Source: Caryophanales bacterium (GTDB lineage: Bacteria; Bacillota_I; Bacilli_A; RF39; UBA660). From it: a stretch of 11,347 bases of DNA. Both the position numbers and the translations under genes were made by a program. Below, piece after piece: positions 1 to 7,899 of this stretch. Location of the stretch: contig JAEEZO010000030.1 in NCBI GenBank assembly GCA_016291895.1, forward strand, positions 1-11,347, in the 5' to 3' direction. The notes beneath the pieces were generated by a model. It saw only the letters and a program-made list of their open reading frames with translations. It was not told where the DNA came from and ran no database searches. Each line of letters starts with the position of its first letter. The stretch's first letter is position 1.

Positions 1-762
1 AATTTCTTCAAATACAACATCAGGAATTAAATATTCACATTTTAACATATTATCTTTATTTGCTTCAAAGAATTTAGGGAATCCTTTTTCAAGAGTATCA
101 AAAATACGACTTGTAAAACCAAAGAAGTTCATTGATACAAGGGCATTTGGTTCTACTTCAAAACTTTCTCTTCCATCAAGAGGAGATGCGATAATCTTAT
201 CATCTACTTTTTCAATAGAACTTTCCGTAATATTAGTTAATAAGCCATTACTACTTTCACAAACACCACGTTTAACACTACCATTTTCCGTCATAGTATT
301 AATAACTCTAAAAGATACCATTGAGTAATCATCGTTAGTACTATTATCAAAGTATTCTTTAATTTTCACATATGCATCTCTTCCATAGAAGTCATCAGAG
401 TTAATCATTACAAAATTTCCATTAACATGATCTTTACAAGCGAGTACAGCATGAGCTGTTCCCCATGGTTTTTCACGTTCAGCTGGAACTATTACACCTT
501 CTGGTACATCATTAATTCTTTGGAAAGCATATTCAACAGGAATCTTACCTTCAATTCTTTTTCCTACTGTATCACGGAATAAATCATAAATTTCATCCTT
601 AATTAGAAATACAACTTTGGTAAAACCTGCTTCTATTGCATCATAAATGGAATAATCAATAATAAATTCTCCATTTGGTCCAACTGGTTCTACTTGTTTA
701 AGTCCACCAAAACGACTTCCCATACCTGCAGCTAAAATAACTAAAGTTAAATCTTTTTTCAT
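1..762 (-). CDS. Sugar/NDP nucleotidyltransferase, C-terminus cut by window edge
   Basis: This is a nucleotidyltransferase of the GT-A fold, the family that makes NDP-sugars from an NTP and a sugar 1-phosphate in the cytoplasm. The 254 visible codons start at an ATG preceded by AGAGGTG at good spacing. Residues 9-23 carry the nucleotide-binding signature LAAGMGSRFGGLKQ, Lys22 being in the position expected for the conserved lysine. KPWGTAHAV (about 98-106) is the substrate loop and NSDDFYG (121-127) holds the metal-binding aspartates. The frame runs through the left edge without a stop, so the C-terminus is missing; family members are commonly around 300 residues, so perhaps 40-60 residues are lost. 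It lies 65 bases downstream of pcrA with no convincing terminator between, so read-through transcription is possible. The exact sugar cannot be told from the sequence. Confidence 0.85.
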   Translation of the reverse strand, partial: MKKDLTLVILAAGMGSRFGGLKQVEPVGPNGEFIIDYSIYDAIEAGFTKVVFLIKDEIYDLFRDTVGKRIEGKIPVEYAFQRINDVPEGVIVPAEREKPWGTAHAVLACKDHVNGNFVMINSDDFYGRDAYVKIKEYFDNSTNDDYSMVSFRVINTMTENGSVKRGVCESSNGLLTNITESSIEKVDDKIIASPLDGRESFEVEPNALVSMNFFGFTSRIFDTLEKGFPKFFEANKDNMLKCEYLIPDVVFEEI

Positions 763-781
763 ATAAACACCTCTTATCTTT

Positions 782-810
782 ATTTTACTATTTCTTTTTC
801 CTTTTAACTA
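782..810 (-). promoter_or_regulatory. Possible weak promoter for the nucleotidyltransferase
   Basis: On the minus strand TAGTTA (805-810) and TAAAAT (782-787) are separated by 17 bases. The -10 box lies 19 bases upstream of the ATG, close to the 15-18 base spacing of the other promoters here. The -35 matches the consensus at only three of six positions, so this is tentative. The gene may instead be read through from pcrA. Confidence 0.3.
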
Positions 811-827
811 TATTTATTGTAAATATT

Positions 828-2930
828 TTATTCATCTATTTTATGAAGACTAGGATGATTCTTCATAAGCATCTTAATTCCATAAGGCATCTTAAAGGCC
901 ACTTTAACAATGGACTTCTCAACACTTATAATTTTACCTGTTCCAAAGTTATCGTGATAAACATAATCTCCTTCATGATAATCACTATCTTCATCACTCA
1001 TTAAATTTAATACTTTCTTTGGTTTCTCGGTCTTTTTTATATATTCGTCACTTGTTCCAATAACATTTAATAAGTTTTCATCTATTTCTTTAATAAAGCG
1101 ACTTACAGGATTAAATTGTTCTTGTCCATATAATAGTCGACTACGGGCATTAGTTAAATATAATTTTTCTCTTGCTCTTGTTATTGCAACATAACAAAGT
1201 CGACGTTCTTCTTCAATTTCACTATTACTATTCATACTATTCATATGAGGAAATAATCCTTCTTCAAGACCTGTTATAAAGACATTATCAAATTCTAGAC
1301 CTTTTACAGCATGAACAGTCATTAAAGTAACACGATTACTAGAATCCATTATTTCTGTATTATCACTAATTAATCCGACTTCATATAAAAAGTCTGGTAA
1401 AGAAATAAGTCCATATTTATCTTCGAAAGCTTTTGTAATAGACTTAAATTCCTCTAAGTTCTCAAGTCTTGTTTCAGCTTCAACACTACCTTCTTTAAGG
1501 AGTTCTTCACGAAGTCCACTTCGACTTAAAACCAGTTCAACTAATTCTGTAAGTGATAAATGTTCCATTTCTTTTTGAATATCTAGAATCATATTCTTAT
1601 ATTGAAGAGGTTTTCCTGATGTAATTGCATCAAAAATACCAACATTTTCTTCTTCACTTCTAAGAATAATATCTTCCATGGTTTTATTACCAATACCTCT
1701 TTTGGGAGTATTGATACTACGTAACAAACTAATATTATCACGAGGATTATTAATTACTTTTAAATATGCTAATAAATCTTTAATTTCTTTTCTGGCGTAG
1801 AAGTTAACCGCACCAATAATACGATATGGAATATTACGTTTTAAGAAAACATCTTCAAATAATCTTGATTGGGCATTAGTACGATATAAAATAACTATTT
1901 CATCAAGGGAACACGTCTTACTTAATTTATCTATTTCATTAGCAATAAAATCAATTTCATCTAAACCATTTTTAGCTCGATAATAAGTTACTAACTCTCC
2001 TTCTCCTTTAACTGATTCAAGTTCTTTAGGATGTCTTAAATTATTATTTTTAATAACTGAATTAGCAGCATCTAAGATATTTTTTGTACTACGATAATTT
2101 TTCTTTAAAATAATAGTTTTACATAATTTATAATCTTTTTCAAAATTTAAAATATTTTTAAAGTTAGCTCCACGAAAACCATAGATAGCTTGATCAGAGT
2201 CACCGACAACACAAATGTTTTCAAATCTTTTAGCAAGCATCTTTGTTAAGATATATTGAGCTTCATTTGTATCTTGATATTCATCAATTAAAATATATTT
2301 ATATCTTTCTTGATAAGCTTCTAAGATATCTTTATTTTCCTTAAATAGTTTTATTGGTAATAATAATAAATCATCAAAATCAACAGCGTTATCATTTACT
2401 TTTTCTTTTTCATATTCATTGTATACATCAATAACCATTCGTTCAAAATCAGTATTAGCATATCTTTTATAATCTTCACTTGATATTAAATCATTTTTTA
2501 AACTACTAATTTTATTATGAAAAGCTTTTGGTGAAAACTTATTACTATCAATATCTAATCTTTTTAAAACTCTTTTAATCGCTGTTATTGAATCTTCAAC
2601 ATCAAAGATAGCAAAATTATTATCTAATCCTAAATAGTTCTTATTCTCTCTTATTATTTTTAAACCAAAAGAATGAAATGTTGATATTTGCATACTATAG
2701 GCATCTCCACCTATAAGTTTAATAACACGTTCTTTCATTTCAGCTGCTGCTTTATTTGTAAAAGTTATCGCTAAAATATTATAGGGACTAATTCCATTTT
2801 CGATTAAATAAGCAATACGATTTGTTAATACTTTTGTTTTACCACTACCTGCTCCTGCAAGTACCAAAAGAGGTCCTGATAAGTATTCTACTGCTTCTTT
2901 TTGTTCTTCATTTAAATTTGTTAAATCCAT
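828..2930 (-). CDS. pcrA: PcrA/UvrD-type superfamily 1A DNA helicase
   Basis: An ATP-dependent 3'-5' DNA helicase used in repair, replication and conflict resolution with transcription. At 700 residues it is slightly short for PcrA (usually about 720-750). The SF1A motifs appear in order: Walker A AGAGSGKTK (25-33, Lys31), motif Ia ITFTNKAAAEM (55-65), Walker B DEYQD (216-220), motif III GDSDQAIYGFRGA (243-255), motif IV KKNYRST (276-282), motif V LMTVHAVKGLEFD (536-548) and motif VI EEERRLCYVAITRA (573-586). Residues about 653-698 form the C-terminal Tudor-like domain that contacts RNA polymerase in PcrA. Motif III reads DSDQAIYGF rather than the usual DADQSIYRW. The ATG has AGAGGA about 6 bases upstream. 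No ligA follows as it often does in Firmicutes; a nucleotidyltransferase gene lies downstream instead. Confidence 0.95.
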   Translation of the reverse strand: MDLTNLNEEQKEAVEYLSGPLLVLAGAGSGKTKVLTNRIAYLIENGISPYNILAITFTNKAAAEMKERVIKLIGGDAYSMQISTFHSFGLKIIRENKNYLGLDNNFAIFDVEDSITAIKRVLKRLDIDSNKFSPKAFHNKISSLKNDLISSEDYKRYANTDFERMVIDVYNEYEKEKVNDNAVDFDDLLLLPIKLFKENKDILEAYQERYKYILIDEYQDTNEAQYILTKMLAKRFENICVVGDSDQAIYGFRGANFKNILNFEKDYKLCKTIILKKNYRSTKNILDAANSVIKNNNLRHPKELESVKGEGELVTYYRAKNGLDEIDFIANEIDKLSKTCSLDEIVILYRTNAQSRLFEDVFLKRNIPYRIIGAVNFYARKEIKDLLAYLKVINNPRDNISLLRSINTPKRGIGNKTMEDIILRSEEENVGIFDAITSGKPLQYKNMILDIQKEMEHLSLTELVELVLSRSGLREELLKEGSVEAETRLENLEEFKSITKAFEDKYGLISLPDFLYEVGLISDNTEIMDSSNRVTLMTVHAVKGLEFDNVFITGLEEGLFPHMNSMNSNSEIEEERRLCYVAITRAREKLYLTNARSRLLYGQEQFNPVSRFIKEIDENLLNVIGTSDEYIKKTEKPKKVLNLMSDEDSDYHEGDYVYHDNFGTGKIISVEKSIVKVAFKMPYGIKMLMKNHPSLHKIDE

Positions 2931-2947
2931 AATTTTTCCTCTATATT

Positions 2948-2953
2948 ATTATA
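2948..2953 (-). promoter_or_regulatory. Likely pcrA -10 promoter element
   Basis: TATAAT on the minus strand lies 17 bases upstream of the pcrA ATG. The transcript would start near 2941, at the edge of the AGAGGA ribosome site. The best -35 at 17-base spacing is TTCTTT (2971-2976), which is poor and lies inside the preceding terminator, so only the -10 box is called. Confidence 0.5.
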
Positions 2954-2968
2954 CTATATTATGACAAT

Positions 2969-2996
2969 AAAAAGAATGACAATTGTCATTCTTTTT
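2969..2996 (-). terminator. Rho-independent terminator of the hydrolase unit
   Basis: A perfect 28-base palindrome: arm AAAAAGAATGAC, loop AATT, arm GTCATTCTTTTT. Its right-hand edge touches the stop codon of the 128-residue protein gene. On the minus strand the second arm ends in a five-base T run. It separates the accessory island from pcrA. Confidence 0.85.
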
Positions 2997-3382
2997 TAAT
3001 TAAAATTAGTAATACTTGAAACGTTAAAAGAATCCGTCTCAAGCGTTATATAACTAAGATAAGTTTTATGTTCATCATCTTCTTTTATACTATTATTATA
3101 ACGATCTACAATTTCGATTATTTTTCTATTAGCATCACTAACTAAAGTATTATATGTACTAGAACATAAAGAAACAATCGTTTTTAAATCAGTATTAATA
3201 TTTCCAAAAGTATCATTGATATTTGCTATCAATTGTTCATGAAGAATCATTTCATAATCAATTTGTGATACACTGTTTGCAAAACTATCTAACTTACTTA
3301 CAAATGATATTAGATTACTATGAAAAGATTTTACTTCACTCTCAATTCCTTTTATAGTACTACTAGCTTCAAAATAAGTCAT
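2996..3382 (-). CDS. Small helical protein downstream of the hydrolase; candidate type VII partner or immunity protein
   Basis: A 128-residue protein of no family I can name. The first about 95 residues look almost wholly alpha-helical and amphipathic, with heptad-like spacing of Ile, Leu, Phe and Val. There is no signal peptide or membrane segment. That is the size and shape of WXG100/LXG-associated helical proteins, although no central WXG is visible. The last about 30 residues are Ser/Thr/Asn-rich and probably beta or disordered. It starts 9 bases after the hydrolase gene. Its strong TAAGGAGG ribosome site overlaps that gene's TAA stop, so the two are co-transcribed and probably translationally coupled. 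A terminator follows at once. It could be a secretion partner of the hydrolase or an immunity protein; the position after an effector-like gene fits both. Its reality as a gene is well supported, its role is not. Confidence 0.8.
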   Translation of the reverse strand: MTYFEASSTIKGIESEVKSFHSNLISFVSKLDSFANSVSQIDYEMILHEQLIANINDTFGNINTDLKTIVSLCSSTYNTLVSDANRKIIEIVDRYNNSIKEDDEHKTYLSYITLETDSFNVSSITNFN

Positions 3383-3391
3383 ATAACCTCC

Positions 3392-4621
3392 TTACGATGA
3401 TAAATAACTAAAGACATTAATTCCTAATAACATTTCAAAACCATTATTATGTCCATCCCAACCAATATTACTATTAGCGAAGTCATCTGGTACAGTATGA
3501 ACATTATTAGGGCCAAGGTAACGATTGGCTTCTCTTTCTAACTCACTACTATTTGTATAAAAAGAAACATTATCACCTAAGCCGTGTTCTGTAAGCTTTT
3601 TTATTGTAGCGATAGCAGACTTACCAAATTTATCTTTATTAGCTTCTACCATTATTATTTCAACACCTGCTAAATTATCATAATCATTATCATTTACAAA
3701 TTCTTTTCCCGGTGCAAAATTTTTACTTGGGTCAAATCCCATTGATGCTGAATTAACAGTAACAATCTTTGAATATAATCCAGGATTTACGGATGCAGTT
3801 TTAAAGGCTGCAACACCACCTAAAGAATAGCCTACAATTGAGTTATCCAAACTACCCGTTTTATTATAACCTGCTAAATAATTACATGCTTTAGTAATCC
3901 CTGATGTTACCTGTGGCATATTTGGAGTACCATCATTTCCATATCCTATAGCAACAATAGTATTAGGATTTATATTCATATCATTTAAGGCTTTTGGAAC
4001 ACTTGATGTACCAGTTCCACACAATATTGTTATCGTATTTGTTATATCTTCAAAAGTTGTATTAGTTGATATAAAAAAGTTACAACTCATTGAACCATTT
4101 AATTTTCCATCTTTATAACATTCAATATTATATGGATATTTAACATTATATCGATAAACACAACCATCTACCTCAAATTCATATTTATTGTTAAAGAACA
4201 CTTTAGCACCATTCTTTTCAAAAATACTTCGTAGTTCTTCTTCTGTAATTGGTCTAATTTTCTCAGAAGCTTCTGGATAATTAAAATAGAATTTAATAAC
4301 TTCTTCGACACTTTTATCATTATATGTAAAAACACCATCTTTGCTTAAATTATTCAAATTATCTTTATTTTTATCTACTAAATCTAATAATAGTTTTGAA
4401 GATGATTTATAACTTGTATTTAAATTATTAACTTTTTGAATCATTTCATCAACTTTATCACTTATTAAATTAACATTACTACTAGTTGATGATGAATAAG
4501 AAAAATTTACATTTTTAATACCATCTAAACTTGCTTTAAGATTATTTGCTTTTATATTAATGATATTCAAAGAATCACCAATTATTACTAAATCTTTAGG
4601 ACTAAAGGTAACTGTACCCAT
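3392..4621 (-). CDS. Alpha/beta hydrolase with LXG/WXG-like helical N-terminus; candidate type VII-exported esterase or lipase
   Basis: The protein has 409 residues from the chosen ATG. Residues about 1-95 are predicted helical, polar and without signal peptide, like the N-terminal targeting domains of LXG-type type VII substrates. After a beta-rich segment (about 100-190), residues about 195-405 resemble an alpha/beta-hydrolase. The nucleophile elbow is VGYSLGGVAAF with Ser266. Asp330 in VEANKDKFG is a candidate acid after a core strand, and His391 in GWDGHNNGF a candidate catalytic histidine near the C-terminus. Esterase, lipase or phospholipase activity is plausible; the substrate is unknown. 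An ATG four codons upstream is in frame but has no ribosome site and lies at the predicted transcription start, whereas the 4621 ATG follows GGTGAT at proper spacing. It heads a two-gene unit with the 128-residue protein gene. S. aureus TslA is a known type VII lipase but has a different domain order. Confidence 0.75.
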   Translation of the reverse strand: MGTVTFSPKDLVIIGDSLNIINIKANNLKASLDGIKNVNFSYSSSTSSNVNLISDKVDEMIQKVNNLNTSYKSSSKLLLDLVDKNKDNLNNLSKDGVFTYNDKSVEEVIKFYFNYPEASEKIRPITEEELRSIFEKNGAKVFFNNKYEFEVDGCVYRYNVKYPYNIECYKDGKLNGSMSCNFFISTNTTFEDITNTITILCGTGTSSVPKALNDMNINPNTIVAIGYGNDGTPNMPQVTSGITKACNYLAGYNKTGSLDNSIVGYSLGGVAAFKTASVNPGLYSKIVTVNSASMGFDPSKNFAPGKEFVNDNDYDNLAGVEIIMVEANKDKFGKSAIATIKKLTEHGLGDNVSFYTNSSELEREANRYLGPNNVHTVPDDFANSNIGWDGHNNGFEMLLGINVFSYLSS

Positions 4622-4637
4622 TATTATCACCATTTAA

Positions 4638-4666
4638 AATATAACATTATGATTATTTATTTTCAA
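4638..4666 (-). promoter_or_regulatory. Sigma-A-type promoter of the hydrolase unit
   Basis: TTGAAA (4661-4666), a spacer of exactly 17 bases, and TATATT (4638-4643) on the minus strand. Transcription would start near 4631, at the GGTG ribosome site and about 10 bases before the ATG at 4621. This supports the shorter start of the hydrolase. Confidence 0.75.
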
Positions 4667-4670
4667 TAAT

Positions 4671-4695
4671 AAAAAGAAAGATTACTCTTTCTTTT
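4671..4695 (-). terminator. Rho-independent terminator after the membrane protein gene
   Basis: Arms AAAAGAAAGA (4672-4681) and TCTTTCTTTT (4686-4695) enclose a four-base loop. On the minus strand the stem ends in TTTTT. The hairpin overlaps the TAA stop of the upstream gene by two bases. Confidence 0.8.
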
Positions 4696-5683
4696 ATCTT
4701 TTAACTAAATCTAATTTATCACTTACTACATTATATGTATATTCATAATTATATATACCTTCTTCGATACCATCTTCACATGTAAAACGAATATTTATAA
4801 CTCTTTCTTTATTATCATTAACATTAAATGATATTTTAGTAATAACATTAGTATAATCTGAAGAATAAGGTAATGGTACATCAACAATTGTTTTTATCTC
4901 TTTATCATTTTTATCTTTTAATATTAATTTATGATTTAAATCAACAATATAATTATCATTATCAAAATCATATCCTAAAACTTTTATATTATCAAAAGTA
5001 CGATATTTCTTGATAATACCATTTTGATTTAAACTAAAGAAAATGACACTACTTTTATCATTATAATTTAAGTTATGAAAATAAAGCATATTATCTTTAA
5101 TATCATCAAGTATTAAATAATAATCTTCATTTAAAATATTTGTTAATGATTTATTATATATAATAGCGTAATAACTATTATAAGTTACATCACTAGCTTC
5201 CATAACATAAAAGTATGTATTATTAGTTTTAACAAGTGATAAATTCTTTTTAGTATCATGACTAACATTATTAATTATTTTATCTTCTTTATAATCATAA
5301 ATACTTACAGTATTATCATCAAATAACCATAATCGATTATCTGTAATATCACCAAAGATACTTATATAACTATATTTATTATCGTTATATGAATAAATCG
5401 TTTTATTATCTTTAATCTCTTTTTGGATATTTAACTTCGTTAAAATATTATTTTTTATATCTTTTATATATACATCATTATCAATACTTACTATTTTATA
5501 ATTATCAAATTCTGATAACGTCAACTCTTTTATTTTATTTGATGGGCGATAATAAAGTGGTTTATCTAAAACAACTAAAAAAAGAATACTAAAAACACAA
5601 AATAAACTTATACATAATAATATTGTTATTATTTTTTGTTTTTTATTATGATTCTTTTTCTTAATGATTATCTTATCATCCAT
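4694..5683 (-). CDS. Single-pass membrane protein with large extracytoplasmic domain, function unknown
   Basis: The 329 residues begin with a very basic cytoplasmic tail (KKKNHNKKQK, about 8-17) and one hydrophobic helix (about 18-41). A roughly 285-residue domain, outside by the positive-inside rule, follows. That domain is rich in Asn, Asp, Lys, Ile and Tyr and alternates short predicted beta strands with polar turns, as in repeated-blade or beta-sandwich folds. I see no catalytic motif, lipobox or signal-peptidase site, so the helix is probably an uncleaved anchor. The gene is markedly AT-rich: 12 of 60 bases are G or C in 5281-5340. It forms a unit of its own, with a good promoter and AGAGGT upstream and a terminator at its stop. 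Neighbours are wall enzymes and type VII-like proteins, so a surface role such as sensor or docking protein is possible, but I do not recognise the family. Confidence 0.8.
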   Translation of the reverse strand: MDDKIIIKKKNHNKKQKIITILLCISLFCVFSILFLVVLDKPLYYRPSNKIKELTLSEFDNYKIVSIDNDVYIKDIKNNILTKLNIQKEIKDNKTIYSYNDNKYSYISIFGDITDNRLWLFDDNTVSIYDYKEDKIINNVSHDTKKNLSLVKTNNTYFYVMEASDVTYNSYYAIIYNKSLTNILNEDYYLILDDIKDNMLYFHNLNYNDKSSVIFFSLNQNGIIKKYRTFDNIKVLGYDFDNDNYIVDLNHKLILKDKNDKEIKTIVDVPLPYSSDYTNVITKISFNVNDNKERVINIRFTCEDGIEEGIYNYEYTYNVVSDKLDLVKR

Positions 5684-5700
5684 ACAATACCTCTATTTTA

Positions 5701-5729
5701 ATTATAAAATTAATAAAATAGTAATGCAA
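5701..5729 (-). promoter_or_regulatory. Sigma-A-type promoter of the membrane protein gene
   Basis: TTGCAT (5724-5729), 17-base spacer, TATAAT (5701-5706) on the minus strand. The predicted start near 5694 coincides with the AGAGGT ribosome site (5689-5694), leaving a leader of about 11 bases. Confidence 0.75.
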
Positions 5730-5760
5730 TTTATTAACTAAATAATCTTCTTCGTTTACA

Positions 5761-5786
5761 AAAAAAAAGACAAATAATTGTCTTTT
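5761..5786 (-). terminator. Rho-independent terminator of the amidase unit
   Basis: Arms AAAAGACAA (5765-5773) and TTGTCTTTT (5778-5786) with a four-base loop are followed on the minus strand by an uninterrupted T run. The hairpin ends one base from the TAA stop of the 268-residue protein gene. It is the most canonical terminator in the window. Confidence 0.88.
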
Positions 5787-5787
5787 A

Positions 5788-6594
5788 TTATTTAGTAGCT
5801 CCCATTGTGATACCTTTACTTAGTAAGAATGCTCGAGGATCTCTTTCAACATCTAATTTAATCCAACGAAGACTATATATTTTTAATGATCTTAATTCAT
5901 CTGTTGACATAAATCTTTGTAACTCTTCTTCTTTAGCGAAGATTTCCATAAATTTTAATTCATAGTCTTTAATATCATTACCATTAATCAAATCTTTCGC
6001 ATAACTGATAGCTAAAGCATCCATTTCACTTATTAATAAATTATAATCATTAATATCATCTTTAGTAGTTCTTCCAATGCGTACTCTTTCTTCATATTTA
6101 TCTAAATCTTCTTGATAAGATTCTCCCCAGAAATGACCTCTAAAGACTTCACCACAACATCTTAAGACACGATTACTTTTAGCAAGTTCATCAGGATTAT
6201 TTTCTTTTTCCGCTTTAATTTTTCTTTCAACAGCTTGTTTTCCATATGATAAAGCTTTACCAAATTTCTTTTGTAAATCAAATTCATCATCACTTGAACT
6301 AACTGCTTCTAATGAATCCATTTCATATAAGGTACGATTAAATCTACCAAGAATATTCATGTATTCAACTCTTCCTCTTTCTTCATATGGTATTGTAAAG
6401 AAAATATTATCATACTTTGAAGCGATTGTTTCAATTTCTTCACGATAAGCTTGAAGTCTTTTTAATTCATTTGGTGACATAAAATATTCATTGTTAAGAG
6501 GTGATAAAGAATTCATATACATAACTGTTGATTTAATAACTGATAAGGCTCTTATCTTTAACGTATCTAAATCTCTTATAACATTTTTTTCCAT
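5788..6594 (-). CDS. Cytosolic helical protein of unknown function, with a repeated FMSxxELxxLxxY motif
   Basis: I do not recognise this 268-residue protein. It is highly charged (many Glu, Lys, Asp and Arg), predicted almost wholly alpha-helical, and has no signal peptide or membrane helix, so it should stay in the cytoplasm. The motif FMSPNELKRLQAY at 38-50 recurs as FMSTDELRSLKIY at 228-240, which suggests two related helical modules or a pseudo-symmetric fold. The middle has a Cys-Cys pair (146-147) followed by GHFWGESY (153-160), the most distinctive stretch and a possible site of function. It begins 14 bases after the amidase stop with AAAGGAG upstream, so the two are co-transcribed, and a strong terminator follows. 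Pairing with a surface amidase does not by itself fix a role. Confidence 0.85.
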   Translation of the reverse strand: MEKNVIRDLDTLKIRALSVIKSTVMYMNSLSPLNNEYFMSPNELKRLQAYREEIETIASKYDNIFFTIPYEERGRVEYMNILGRFNRTLYEMDSLEAVSSSDDEFDLQKKFGKALSYGKQAVERKIKAEKENNPDELAKSNRVLRCCGEVFRGHFWGESYQEDLDKYEERVRIGRTTKDDINDYNLLISEMDALAISYAKDLINGNDIKDYELKFMEIFAKEEELQRFMSTDELRSLKIYSLRWIKLDVERDPRAFLLSKGITMGATK

Positions 6595-6608
6595 ATTTAT
6601 TCTCCTTT

Positions 6609-7871
6609 TTAATAATCACTATTTACGTAATATTTAACGCTTTCTACTAAAGCTTCTAAATATTTATCTTGTTCACTTGTTAATGCTTCTAAATTCTTTT
6701 TATTTGATATAAATCCCATTTCTACTAAATAAGCTTCTGTTCCATAATTCTCTTTATAATATGGATTAGCTTCATATTCAGGATTTCTTCCATCGACAAA
6801 GGCTTTTGTAATAAATCCACCAGTTTCTCGAATGAAATAATAATATGTCGTATTAGGTTGTTGATTATAATATTCCCATCCTTTACTTTTAGCTTTTTTA
6901 GCTGATGCATTAATATCACTTTGAGTAAAGACTCTTAAATATGTACCATTACTAACTCGATTAATAGTATTGGCAGAATAACCACAACTTGTTCTTGTTG
7001 CAATATTATCAGCTAAGGCTTTAGCCATATATGGATTATCACCATAAGCCATATATATTTCAACACCATTAGCATATCGATCCCCACTATTTTGATGAAG
7101 GGATAACATTAATTTAGCTTTAGCTTCATAAGGAATACCTATTCTTGAATTATATCCATAAGTTTTAGGACTAATATCACTTTCTCTAGTTAATTTAACT
7201 TTTAATCCCATATTTTCTAATTCTTCTTTTAATAAAAGAGCATATTTTAAATTGAAATCTGCTTCATGATATTTACCATTAACAGCTCCTGGATCATTAC
7301 CACCATGACCTGGATCTAATATGATGTCATAAACATCTTCTGGTAATTCACTTCTTGTAACATCAATTTTTAAAAAGTTATAATCATTAAATGTATCAAA
7401 AACAAAATCAACTTTATTATTATAATTATTACCTTTATCATCTTTTCTAGTTAAAGTATAGTATTCAATGTTAGAAAATGATGTTTTATTTTTAAAATGA
7501 TAATATTTATTAACATCTTCTCCTTTTTCATTTTTCGTTGTTACTTTTAATAATAATACATATTTACCAACAGGGATTGTATCTAAATTAATACCTGAAT
7601 TAATATATTCATTAGTTACATAATAATTACCATCTTTATATAATGGAAATAAATATTCATGTTCACTATTTTTTAATACTAATTTAGGACTTTCTAAACT
7701 TGTTTCAAACTTAATATTCAAATGTTTTCCATATCTTGTATATTCTATAATATCAATGAAACTTTCTTTCTCTGTTTTTAATAATGTTTCATAATATGGA
7801 TTATTAATTTTTTCACTTCCACAACCTATAAGCAAAAAAGAAACTATAAATAATAATAATATCTTCTTCAT
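6609..7871 (-). CDS. Lipoprotein N-acetylmuramoyl-L-alanine amidase (Amidase_3 family)
   Basis: A zinc amidase that cuts the bond between N-acetylmuramic acid and L-alanine in peptidoglycan. It is anchored outside the membrane: a short basic start, a hydrophobic helix and lipobox LIGC with Cys17 form a lipoprotein signal, which the LspA encoded in this window could process. Residues about 25-175 are a beta-rich region I cannot assign. The catalytic domain (about 181-418) shows zinc ligands His189 in ILDPGHGG, Glu203 in HEADFN and His259 in LMLSLHQNS, with the catalytic Glu384 in YLVEMGFISN. An insertion of about 60 residues (about 310-375) between NRVSNGTYLRV and EAYLVEMG looks longer than in CwlB-like minimal enzymes. 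The ATG has GGTAGGAG upstream. It is the first gene of a two-gene unit. Wall turnover or cell separation is the likely role. Confidence 0.93.
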   Translation of the reverse strand: MKKILLLFIVSFLLIGCGSEKINNPYYETLLKTEKESFIDIIEYTRYGKHLNIKFETSLESPKLVLKNSEHEYLFPLYKDGNYYVTNEYINSGINLDTIPVGKYVLLLKVTTKNEKGEDVNKYYHFKNKTSFSNIEYYTLTRKDDKGNNYNNKVDFVFDTFNDYNFLKIDVTRSELPEDVYDIILDPGHGGNDPGAVNGKYHEADFNLKYALLLKEELENMGLKVKLTRESDISPKTYGYNSRIGIPYEAKAKLMLSLHQNSGDRYANGVEIYMAYGDNPYMAKALADNIATRTSCGYSANTINRVSNGTYLRVFTQSDINASAKKAKSKGWEYYNQQPNTTYYYFIRETGGFITKAFVDGRNPEYEANPYYKENYGTEAYLVEMGFISNKKNLEALTSEQDKYLEALVESVKYYVNSDY

Positions 7872-7889
7872 ATAAACTCCTACCTTTTA

Positions 7890-7895
7890 ATTATA
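7890..7895 (-). promoter_or_regulatory. Likely amidase -10 promoter element
   Basis: A perfect TATAAT on the minus strand 18 bases before the ATG. The predicted start near 7883 falls at the ribosome site. No good -35 exists, because the region upstream is the preceding terminator. The 17 bases 7890-7906 are identical to 11199-11215 before lspA. Confidence 0.55.
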
Positions 7896-7899
7896 CAAT

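Noticed and set aside
795..830. ATATTTA-CAA-TAAATAT inverted repeat after pcrA as a terminator
   Set aside because: The seven-pair stem is all A:T and is not followed by a T run on the minus strand, unlike every other terminator here, so it is probably chance in AT-rich DNA.
2969..2996. The long perfect palindrome as a regulator operator or attachment site
   Set aside because: It has the stem, short loop, T run and stop-adjacent position shared with the other five terminators in the window, and there is no second copy that could serve as an att site.
2996..3382. Calling the 128-residue protein a definite immunity protein
   Set aside because: Position after an effector-like gene is suggestive, but a helical secretion partner fits equally well and no cognate toxicity is shown by the sequence.
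6725..6919. A 64-codon open frame on the minus strand inside the amidase gene
   Set aside because: It lies wholly within the amidase coding sequence in another frame. Its product is a low-complexity Ile/Lys/Leu string with no family features.
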